Below, one piece after another: positions 16,942-24,244 of a stretch of DNA of 27,258 nt. Source of the stretch: CAYYJM01 sp964471755 (GTDB lineage Bacteria > Planctomycetota > Planctomycetia > Gemmatales > Gemmataceae); the NCBI GenBank assembly GCA_964471755.1, contig CAYYJM010000055.1, positions 1 through 27,258 on the forward strand, written 5' to 3'. Under the pieces are notes generated by a model. The model worked only from the letters and a program-made list of their open reading frames with translations, did no database searches and was not told where the DNA came from. The translations under genes were made by a program, and so were the position numbers. The stretch's first letter is position 1. Each line of letters starts with the position of its first letter.

Positions 16942-17011
16942 AGAGCCGGAAGCGTCAGCGACGGTGTTCTGACACCGAAGACAGAACACCGTCGCTGACG
17001 CTTCCGGCTCT
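16942..17011. repeat. Near-perfect 30-bp palindromic repeat
   Basis: The arms 16942-16971 and 16982-17011 are exact reverse complements over 30 bases, around a 10-base spacer. The left arm contains GAGCCGGAAGCGTCAGC. Folded on either strand it makes a very stable stem-loop. It lies between the kinase stop (17021) and the epsI-like start (16882). No T tract follows it on the minus strand (the next bases are A-rich), so it is not a plain terminator for the operon. From memory, closely related CCGGAAGCG-TCAGCGAC-type motifs recur between genes in planctomycete genomes, which suggests a dispersed family. Copy number cannot be judged from one window. Confidence 0.8.
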
Positions 17012-17020
17012 TGGCAGGGA

Positions 17021-18600
17021 TCACGCCACCGGGTGCGAGGTCGGCGCGAACGTCGGCACCTCTTCCGGGTCGGAACCGTTGATGACCGCGCCCAGGACGC
17101 GCACGCCGAGCGACGACAATCGCTGGGCCGCCGCGTAGACGTGTGGCATCTGGCTGACACTTCGCAGCACGGCCAGCAGGACGCCATCGACACGCTGGGC
17201 CAGAAGCAGCGAATCGGTCGCCGCCAGCACCGGGTGTGAGTCGATCACGATGAAGTCGTACTCCTCGCGGAGTTTCTCCAGCACGCCCTCCAGGCCGTCG
17301 CGGGCCAGGCTCTGGAGAACCTCACGGTCGTACTGCCCGGCCGGCAGCACGAACAGATTGTCCACGTGCGTCTGCTGGATGGCATCGACCGCATCGATCT
17401 CGCTCAGGACAATCTCGCTGAAGCCCGGTTGCAGCGGAATCTCGAAGAGCTGATTGACGGCCGGGCTGCGCAGGTCGCCATCGACCAGGAGCGTTCGGCG
17501 ACCGGCACGAGCCAGGCTGATCGCCAGCGAAGCGGCCAGGGTCGTCTTGCCCTCGCCGGCTCCGGCACTGGTCACCAGGATGACGCGCCGTCGCTCGCGC
17601 TGCGATTCACGCAGCAGCGTCGTTCGCAGCGCGTCGATCGATTCGAGAACGGGATGGCCCTCCAGATCGGTTTCCGCTCCCGGATCGACGAGCCGTCGTT
17701 CCAGGCCCGGCAGAGCCGGCACCGCTCCGACGACACGGATGCCGAGCCCGGCCGCCACCTCGCGAGCCGAGTAGACGCGCCGCTGACGGTAATCGAAGTA
17801 GGCCAGCATCAGACACAGAGCCCCGGCCACGACCAGGGGGGCTCCCAGGGTCGCCACGAGCTGCTTCCGGTTGTTCTGTCGCATCAGCGCCGCTTCCTGG
17901 TGGACGTGGATGCGCTCATTGACCCGACCATTGATCTTGTTCGACTCCAGCCGCTCCTTCAGCGAAGCGATCCGGGCCTCTTGCGCCTCGATCTCCTTCG
18001 CCAGCGTCTCCGTCTCGGCTCCGGCTCCGGTCGTCTGGGTCACCAGGGTCTGCTGATCCGTGATCTCCTTCTCCAGCGCGGCGAGTTGTTGCTTCCCCTC
18101 CGTAATGGTATCGCTCAGGAGCTGCCGCTGGGCCGTCCGCAGAGCGTTTTGCTGGGCGTTCTGCTGCTCCTGCTGGGTCTTCCTCTGCTCGACTTCCTGG
18201 TTGTAGAGTGCGGTCACCCGGTCGTTCAGTTCCCGACGAATCTCCGCACGACGGCGGCTCACCTCGGGTTCCATCCTGGCCAGGTCGCCGCGTGCGCGCT
18301 GGTAGGAAGTCTCCAGTTCCGGCTGAGTCGATTTCCGCGCGTAGTAGTCCATGACCTCGCGAGCGGTCGCCATCCGGGTCAGGTAAGGACCGGCGACCGG
18401 GTCGGCACGCAGGACCGTTTCAACCTGGGCGTCCTCCACGCGTGGCTTCGGCGGCAGGGCCGGAGCCGGGATCGGCGGCAACTGGATGTCGAGGACACGC
18501 AACGCCGCCTCGGCACGGGCCAGCTCGTTACGGATCGGGTTGCGTTGGGACCGCAGATCGCGCACGTTGGCCAGGTACGCCTCGTGCTGACGGTCGAGTG
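17021..18600 (-). CDS. Wzz/BY-kinase fusion protein, C-terminal part (continues across assembly gap)
   Basis: This is the C-terminal 525 residues of a polysaccharide co-polymerase/bacterial tyrosine-kinase protein. The N-terminal part lies at 18611-19337 and the join is hidden by an N run. The reading frame starts LDRQHEAYLAN next to the gap. A long Glu/Gln-rich coiled coil follows, then a second membrane helix (LVATLGAPLVVAGALCLMLA), then the CpsD/CapB-type ATPase: Walker A SAGAGEGKTTL, Walker A' LLVDGDLRSP, Walker B FIVIDSHPVL. It should control chain length by cycles of oligomerisation and phosphorylation. Unusually, the C-terminal tail ends GSDPEEVPTFAPTSHPVA with no tyrosine cluster, so the normal autophosphorylation site is missing. 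An internal GTG at 18565 could mimic a start but is not expected to be one. Confidence 0.87.
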
Positions 18601-18610
18601 NNNNNNNNNN
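18601..18610. other. Assembly gap (10 N) inside the kinase gene
   Basis: Ten N bases separate two pieces of one gene. As drawn, the two halves are in different frames. The true gap length must be a multiple of three, including zero, to join the frames: a direct join would read KFSSTLDRQH in protein terms. The N count is therefore a placeholder, not a measured length. Confidence 0.95.
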
Positions 18611-19337
18611 TCGAGCTGAACTTCTTGGCCATCTCGCGGAGGGTGTGCTTCTTCTGCTGCAACCCGGCGTTCAGATCGGTGATGATCTTCTCCAGCTCCG
18701 TGTCGCGGGCCGAACGCCGTTCGCGTTCGTAGTCCACGTACTCCATGTAGCTCTCGGTCAGCGCCTTCATCAGGGCCAGCGCGACGATCGGATCACGATG
18801 GTTGATCGTCGCCGTCATCAGCTCGGACGAGTCCTGAACCGCGATCTGCAAACGTTCGTCGATGTAGGCGGGCAGATCGGTGGCTTCCGCCTCCAGGTTC
18901 AGCCGACGGATGTCGTCCTTTTTCAGTGCGCTCTGGATGATTGGCCGACTCTTGAACAGGGCGGCCTGCGACTTGATGAACGCTCCGAAGGCGGTGACGT
19001 TCCGCTCCGGCTCACCGGCCAGGACGGTCGGTTGAAATTCGACCCGGACCTGTGAGAAAGCGCTGTACTCCGGCGTGAGCAGCAGATAGGCCCCGGCGGC
19101 GGCACCGCCACCGAGCAGGAGACTCAGCACGGCCGCCAGCATCCAGCGTCGGCCCAGGCTCCGCAGCAGGGCCTTCATGTCCGGGCTGGCGTTCAGCCCC
19201 TCCGGCGTGTCCGGCTGATGGACCCCCGGTCGAGGCCCCATCGGTCCGGCCGGGTCGATCCGGCCGGCGATCGGATGCGGCGTTCGGCCGCCCTGAGGTG
19301 GGGTGGGGTCGGGAATCGGTGCGTTGTTGGGTGTCAT
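18611..19337 (-). CDS. Wzz/BY-kinase fusion protein, N-terminal part (5' end to assembly gap)
   Basis: These are the first 242 residues of the protein that continues at 17021-18600. A Pro-rich, probably cytoplasmic leader (residues 1-50) precedes the first membrane helix (66-87). A Wzz-type periplasmic region follows, with FSQVRVEFQPTVLAG (94-108), and the chain runs into charged helices (VDYERERRSARDTELEKI) at the gap. Wzz-like proteins set glycan chain length together with the Wzy polymerase. The ATG at 19337 has a strong GGAGGGGGAG upstream. The upstream exosortase gene ends 117 bases away, across a 16-bp stem-loop. The two parts together would give a protein of about 770 residues, normal for a Wzc-like protein. 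Confidence 0.85.
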
Positions 19338-19454
19338 GGGGATGCTCCCCCTCCGTGGTGAGCGTCGATGAGTCTGTCGCGTGAGAACAGGTTGCGGCCG
19401 AGAACCGGGTCGTCGCGGAAGTGACAGGCCCGGCTCTCGGTCGCGGTGAAACGG
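19338..19454 (-). other. Intercistronic gap with a 16-bp stem-loop
   Basis: The arms 19394-19409 and 19429-19444 are complementary at 14 of 16 positions around a 19-base loop. On the minus-strand RNA one of the two differences is a G-U pair and the other an A-C mismatch. It lies between the exosortase stop and the kinase start. No U tract follows. It is the most stable RNA structure in the operon after the palindrome at 16942-17011 and may attenuate or process the transcript after the first gene. Confidence 0.5.
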
Positions 19455-20492
19455 TCACTCCGTCGGATTCGCTCCGGGCGTGGTCGCCGGCTGAGGTTCT
19501 TCCGTCTGCACGGCCGGCGTGGGCGTGGCCGACTTGCGGCGGGACGGCGTGGCTCCGGCCGGGCGGCGCTGACCTCGCGGCGTTCGCGGTGTCGTCGCAC
19601 GCCGAACCGATGCCGTTCGCGCAACCGCGTTCGGGTCGTCGATGAAGATCCAGCCCAGCAGGTGCATTTCGACGTAGAGCAGGGCCAGAGCCAGTGGCAT
19701 CATGAACCAGCCGGCCAAATCGTGGTAGAAGGCGTGAGCCGCCTCGCTCGTCGTCGTCTCCAGCAAGACGCCGGTGGCCGTGATCCGCGCGATATTCGAG
19801 ATCAGCGCGATCGGCACGGCACTCAGGACGATGATCGCCTTGTCGAGCCAGGGGCGACGAATGACGATGACCAGGGCGGTCGCCAGGGCGAAGAAGACGA
19901 CCAGCATGCGCAGACCGCTACAGGCATCGACGACGTTGACCTCGTTGTCGTTCAGCAGGATGATGTTCCCCTCGGCCAGGGCCGGCATGCCGAGCGTCTG
20001 CATGAAGAACGTGCTGGAGATCGTCGCCAGGCGCTGGAGCGGCCCGGAGAGGGCGTCGGCCAGGCGGAACGGCAGCGGGATCATGAAGGCCAGGAACAGG
20101 ATCGCCGGGTAGCTCCAGCGCAGCACGGTCCAGCCGCCGATCAGAAACCACGCTCCGGCCAGGATCGGCAGCAGCGAGATCTGATCGAGCCAGGTGTAGT
20201 GGTAGTAGGCACCGAAGAGCCGCATGGCGATGCCGAACAGCAGGAACCCGGCCCCGAACAGATTCGGCTGGATCCGATCGAGCCGGAGTTGATCCCGGCG
20301 TGCGTAGAGCAGGTAGGCGGCGAAGAGCGGCACGAGATAGCCGTGGGAATACTGCGGATTGGTGCCCCAGGTGGACCACAGTTCGGTCAGGACGCTCAGG
20401 AACGCCCAGATGATGCAGGCCAGGCTGACGGCCAGGGGCCACAACGGAACAAGGGAGCGGAGGCGCGCGGCAAAGTTGGCACGGTGGGTCAT
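19455..20492 (-). CDS. xrt: Exosortase/archaeosortase family transpeptidase
   Basis: This 345-aa multi-pass membrane protein has the three exosortase active-site residues in their usual settings: Cys191 in VDACSGLRML, Arg236 in SNIARI, and His257 in AFYHDLAGW. Exosortases cleave a C-terminal sorting signal on exported proteins and are thought to pass them to a cell-surface acceptor. About eight hydrophobic helices span residues 15-280. After residue 290 comes a tail of about 55 residues, rich in Pro, Thr and Arg, that does not belong to the core family fold. It is the first gene of the operon, downstream of the promoter at 20587-20616, with GGAAAGGA before the ATG. The EpsI-like protein is encoded separately two genes later. 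No PEP-CTERM-type substrate is encoded in the window. The specific exosortase subtype is not assigned. Confidence 0.92.
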   Translation of the reverse strand: MTHRANFAARLRSLVPLWPLAVSLACIIWAFLSVLTELWSTWGTNPQYSHGYLVPLFAAYLLYARRDQLRLDRIQPNLFGAGFLLFGIAMRLFGAYYHYTWLDQISLLPILAGAWFLIGGWTVLRWSYPAILFLAFMIPLPFRLADALSGPLQRLATISSTFFMQTLGMPALAEGNIILLNDNEVNVVDACSGLRMLVVFFALATALVIVIRRPWLDKAIIVLSAVPIALISNIARITATGVLLETTTSEAAHAFYHDLAGWFMMPLALALLYVEMHLLGWIFIDDPNAVARTASVRRATTPRTPRGQRRPAGATPSRRKSATPTPAVQTEEPQPATTPGANPTE

Positions 20493-20580
20493 GGCATCCT
20501 TTCCAGAGTCAGCTCGCCCTGACCTGGCCGTCGCCAGGCCGCGAGTTTCAAGCCGGGTCGTCCAGACCCGAATTCCGGGA

Positions 20581-20598
20581 GCGGGAATCTTATCCCGC
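20581..20598. promoter_or_regulatory. Inverted repeat flanking the -10 box (possible operator)
   Basis: GCGGGA (20581-20586) and TCCCGC (20593-20598) are perfect complements, and the six bases between them are exactly the -10 hexamer. A dimeric regulator bound here would block RNA polymerase. Nothing shows directly that a protein binds; in GC-rich DNA a 6-bp match can be chance, but its exact placement is notable. Confidence 0.35.
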
Positions 20599-20616
20599 CC
20601 CGCTCCTTCCGGTCAA
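20587..20616 (-). promoter_or_regulatory. Sigma-70-like promoter of the exopolysaccharide operon
   Basis: On the minus strand a TTGACC -35 box (plus 20611-20616) and a TAAGAT -10 box (plus 20587-20592) are separated by 18 bases. They match the consensus at five of six and four of six positions. The start of transcription would lie roughly 85-90 bases before the exosortase ATG. It is the only good match I found upstream of the operon. Confidence 0.5.
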
Positions 20617-20739
20617 GCAGACTTTCCCGCATTCCCCGAACCCGGTCCCCTGCCGTTCTGCCGCAGCTTTGTCATTGCCTCCGCCGACGGGATGGGGTAG
20701 ACCTGATGTACTGCCGTTTCTTCTGCCGGAGAGCCATTC

Positions 20740-23177
20740 ATGCCGCGCTGCGTCTGCATCCTCCTGCTCGCCGCACCGGGGCTGCTCGCCGCTCCGCCCG
20801 CACCAGCTTCGTCACGCATCGACATCGAGCCGGCAGCGGTGAAACTGACGGGGCCGCGAGCCAAGTTCACCCTGCTCGTCANNNNNNNNNNGTCACTGAG
20901 GTACTCGGCAGTGGTGAAGTCCGCGATCGCACCGGTGATGCGACGTTTCGTTCCGAGTCGCCGAGCATCGCCATGGTCAACGCTCGAGGGCGGATCGAGG
21001 CGATCACCGACGGAACCACGCGCATCATCGTGCAGATCGATCAACAAACGCGCTCCGTCCCGGTGGTCGTCGCCGGGACGACCGAGCCGGTCGCCTGGCA
21101 CTTCGAGAACCACATCACGCCGATCCTGAGTCGGTACGGCTGCAACAGCTCGGGCTGCCACGGCAAGGCGGAGGGCCAGAACGGCTTCAAGCTGTCGGTC
21201 TTCGGCTTCGACCCGCCGTCCGACCATGCCGCCCTCACACGCGAGGCCCGTGGCCGACGCCTCTTTCTCCCGGCCCCGGAACATTCGCTCCTCCTCCGCA
21301 AGGCGACCGGTCAGGTCGCGCACGGCGGCGGCTCGAAGCTCAAACCCGACTCGGCCGATTACCTCACCCTGCGCGACTGGATCGCCGCCGGGGCTCCGCT
21401 CGGCGCGAAGAAGGGCCCCGTCGTGACGGCGCTTCAGATCGAGCCGGGGCCGCGAACGATGCGGCCCGGCTCGCGTCAGCAGCTCCGCGTCCGGGCGACG
21501 TGGGACGATGGCCATGAGGCGGACGTGACCCACCATGCCCGGTTCCAGTCGAACAACGACAACCTGGCCGTGGTCGATGAGTTCGGCCTGGTGCAGACTC
21601 TCGATCTGCCGGGCGAGGCGACGATCATGGCCGCTTACCAGGGCCAGACGGCCATCTTCCGGGCCGTCCTGCCGCGAGCGAAGAAGATCGCCACCTACCC
21701 GGACGTGGCCAGCAACAACGCCCTCGACCGCCACGTCTGGGCCCGACTCCGCACCCTTCAGGTGATTCCCTCCGACCAGTGCGACGACGCGACGTTCCTG
21801 CGCCGGGTGACGCTCGACATCCTCGGCGTGCTGCCGACGCCGGCAGAGGTGCGGGCCTTCCTGGCCGACACCCGACCCGACCGGCGGGCCCGACTCGTGG
21901 ACGCCCTGCTGGAACGACCCGAGTACGCCGACTACTGGGCTCTGAAGTGGGCCGACCTGCTGCGTGTCGATCGCCAGGCTCTCGGAGCGAAGTCGGCCCA
22001 GGCGTTTCATCGCTGGATTCGGGCCCGGTTCATGGCCAATCGCCCCCTCGACGCCTTCGCACGGGACGTGGTCACGGCCGAGGGACCGCTCGACGAGGTG
22101 CCGGCCGCGGCCTTCTACCAGGCCGTCAAGAAGCCGGGCGAGATGGCCAGTCACCTGAGCCAGGTCTTTCTCGGCGTCCGGATCGCCTGTGCCGAATGTC
22201 ATCACCATCCCTACGACCGCTGGAGCCAGACGGACTACTTCGGGATGCAGGCGTTCTTCACCGGGGTTCGATCCGAGGGCACCCGGGCCGATACGGCGAT
22301 CGTCGGCGGAAAGGCCGGGCCGAGCCGGCATCCACGAACCGGGACGGCCATCCTGGCTCACGCCCTGGGTGAGCCGGAACCCACGGCCAGCGAGAGCGGC
22401 GATCCGCGTCGCCGACTGGCGGAGTGGATGACGAGCAAGGACAACCCGTACTTCGCGCGGAATCTCGCCAATCGGATGTGGGCCCACTTCCTGGGCCGCG
22501 GCGTCGTCGAGCCGGTGGACGACGTACGAGCGACGAATCCGCCGACGAATCCGGAATTGCTCGACGAACTGGCCCGCTTCCTGGTCGAACACCGCTTCGA
22601 CGCGAAGGCCCTGATCCGCTTCATCGTCACGTCGCGCGTCTACCAGCTTTCGACGAAGCCCAACGAGACGAACGATCGCGACGAGCAGAACCACTCGCGG
22701 GCCCTGCTGCGACGGGTGCCGGCCGAGGTGCTGCTCGACATGGTCAGCCAGGCGACCGGCGTCGCCGAGCGGTTCGACGGTCTGCCGCCAGGAACGCGGG
22801 CGGTGCAGCTGTGGGACAGCAAGGTCCGCCACTACTTCCTCAAGACGTTCGGCCGACCGGCCCGGACGACGGCGTGCGAGTGCGAACGGAGCAGCGAACC
22901 GGGCGTCTCGCAGGTCCTGCACCTGCTCAACGCCCCGGAGTTGCAGACGAAGCTGTCGCATCCACGCGGCACGGTGGTGACACTGCTCCGTCAGCACGAC
23001 GCTGATGGGCCGGTGGTCGAGGGCCTGTACCTGGCGTTTCTCGGCCGACCGCCGACGGAGCGCGAGCGTGAAGTGGCGACGGCGCACCTGGAACGTCGCA
23101 AGGGCCAGCGACGCGAGGCGGCCGAGGATCTGGCCTGGGCCCTGCTGAACAGTCTGGAGTTTGTGTTCAATCACTGA
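20740..23177 (+). CDS. Secreted DUF1549/DUF1553 planctomycete protein with cytochrome-like motifs (interrupted by assembly gap)
   Basis: About 808 aa. A signal peptide (MPRCVCILLLAAPGLLAAPP) starts at 20740 with GGAG upstream. Two bacterial Ig-like (Big_2) segments follow, with a variant C-x4-C-H site between them (CNSSGCH, near 21141) and a true CxxCH haem motif (CAECH, 22188-22202) further on. DUF1549 (from HVWARLRTLQVIPS to WADLLRVDR) and DUF1553 (from WMTSKDNPYFARNLANRMW onward) then occupy most of the length. Such proteins are abundant in planctomycetes and are often encoded with DUF1501 proteins, which is not the case here. The N run at 20882-20891 puts the two parts out of frame, but GTCA occurs on both sides of it: collapsing that overlap restores one frame (LLVTEVLGS). 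The function is unknown; an extracytoplasmic redox or binding role is inferred. Confidence 0.87.
20882..20891. other. Assembly gap (10 N), probably an artefactual join
   Basis: GTCA is the last four bases before the gap and the first four after it. Merging the two copies gives an uninterrupted frame through a Big_2-like segment (LLVTEVLGS). The gap is therefore probably a short overlap between contigs rather than missing DNA. Confidence 0.85.
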
Positions 23178-23225
23178 GCCATTTCGCCGACGGGGAAGCG
23201 TTGCGATGGCATGCCGTGATGTGGC

Positions 23226-23250
23226 CCGCCACGGAGTGGCGGATTTTTGT
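23226..23250 (+). terminator. Intrinsic terminator after the DUF1549/DUF1553 gene
   Basis: CCGCCA (23226-23231) pairs perfectly with TGGCGG (23237-23242) around a 5-base loop and is followed by ATTTTTGT. It sits 48 bases past the stop codon at 23177. The T tract is on the plus strand only, so it serves the plus-strand gene and not the convergent gene that ends at 23264. Confidence 0.75.
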
Positions 23251-23263
23251 CGGTTCCGCCTCG

Positions 23264-24244
23264 TTATTTCGCCTGCACCTTCGCGAACCAATCGTTCACC
23301 AGTGTTGTGATGGTGGTCAGAGCCTTGTCCCGGTACGATTGGCCGTCCGGAAAATGGGCGTTGGGATCGAAGGCACTGTCGGCCCCGGTATGCGCGAGTG
23401 GCCCCAGTTCGATGAGTGTGATCTTGCCTTGCCGCTCGGCCCGGAACCAGGGCGAGTTGTACGACAACGGCCAGCGCCAGCGATCGGGAAACATCCGATA
23501 ACCCAGGGTCTGGATGTGGTCCTTCGTGCCGTACAGATGATACAGATGATCGACGCGCAGCAGGCCCGGATCGGCGGAGATAACACCGCCGATGGAAATG
23601 ACCAGGATCGGCGCGTTGATGATTCGCGTTAGATAGGTCACGGCTCCGACGGCGATCTGACCACCGCCGCTGGTGCCAACCAGAACAACCGGTTTCCGAC
23701 TTCCGAGCCGATATCCCTGGCGGATCAAACCAAGCAAAATCTCCTTGGCGACGCCGAGATTGTAGATCGGACCATAGCGCGAATCGGCGGAGACCGCGAC
23801 CTGGAACAGATTCCGGAAGACAACAAGACGCAACATCCAGGCGTTGGGATTCTTCGGCCGCATCGCCTCGATGCGCCGCCAGAGCCAGGAGAAGAAACGC
23901 TCACTCGTCAGGCCCATGTTGGTGACCGAATACGGAAAGACGTCGCGAATCACCTTCGTGCCCGGAATGCGCTTCTCCAACTCGTCCTGGAAGGGCTTCT
24001 CCTGCATTGGAATCGACGATCCCGTCAGGGCACCGATTCCCGACAGGTAGACGATGTAATGCGCGGCCTCGGGTTGGTCCGTGGCCGCGGCCTCGGCGAG
24101 GAGTTTGTCGCGTGTCGCCGATTCGAGGATGTCCTGGCCGAACCATCCGGCCCACCACCCCAGCGCTTCCAGCGGCGCGAGCAGGGCCGTGATCACGAAC
24201 CAGACGACCGCGCCGAGGAGCAGGAGCTGCACGATCTCGATCAC
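23264..24244 (-). CDS. Membrane-anchored protein with serine-hydrolase-like motif, function unknown
   Basis: I do not recognise a specific family. This 326-aa protein begins with a hydrophobic helix (residues 4-25). The rest alternates hydrophobic strands and charged helices: HYIVYLSGIGALTGSS (62-77), then KPVVLVGTSGGGQIAVGAV (184-202), in which GTSGG resembles the nucleophile elbow of alpha/beta hydrolases with Ser192. Later possible acid and base residues include Asp225, Asp232 and His285, but I cannot assign a triad. The GTG start at 24244 overlaps the TGA of the upstream membrane protein by four bases (GTGA) and has GGGAG upstream, so translation is probably coupled. GC content in sampled lines (about 53-63 percent) is lower than the roughly 70 percent of a sampled operon line. 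It may act with its coupled neighbour at the membrane. Confidence 0.72.
   Translation of the reverse strand: MIEIVQLLLLGAVVWFVITALLAPLEALGWWAGWFGQDILESATRDKLLAEAAATDQPEAAHYIVYLSGIGALTGSSIPMQEKPFQDELEKRIPGTKVIRDVFPYSVTNMGLTSERFFSWLWRRIEAMRPKNPNAWMLRLVVFRNLFQVAVSADSRYGPIYNLGVAKEILLGLIRQGYRLGSRKPVVLVGTSGGGQIAVGAVTYLTRIINAPILVISIGGVISADPGLLRVDHLYHLYGTKDHIQTLGYRMFPDRWRWPLSYNSPWFRAERQGKITLIELGPLAHTGADSAFDPNAHFPDGQSYRDKALTTITTLVNDWFAKVQAK

Larger units (their letters stand above)
20493..20739. other. Divergent intergenic region with leader hairpins
   Basis: This lies between the exosortase (minus) and the DUF1549 gene (plus). It contains the minus-strand promoter at 20587-20616. In the roughly 90-base leader there are two perfect 6-bp stem-loops: CCTGGC/GCCAGG at 20523-20538 and CGGGTC/GACCCG at 20554-20570. 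For the plus-strand gene I see GGAG near 20727 as a ribosome binding site, but no convincing promoter; a TTGTCA at 20669 lacks a properly spaced -10 box. Confidence 0.5.

Noticed and set aside
20669..20700. TTGTCA as a promoter for the DUF1549 gene
   Set aside because: No acceptable -10 hexamer lies 16-19 bases downstream.
20613..23291. Very long open frame on the minus strand opposite the DUF1549/DUF1553 gene
   Set aside because: Arg/Gly/Ala-rich with no domain pattern, fully antisense to a gene with clear domains, and runs through the N gap; typical of GC-rich DNA.
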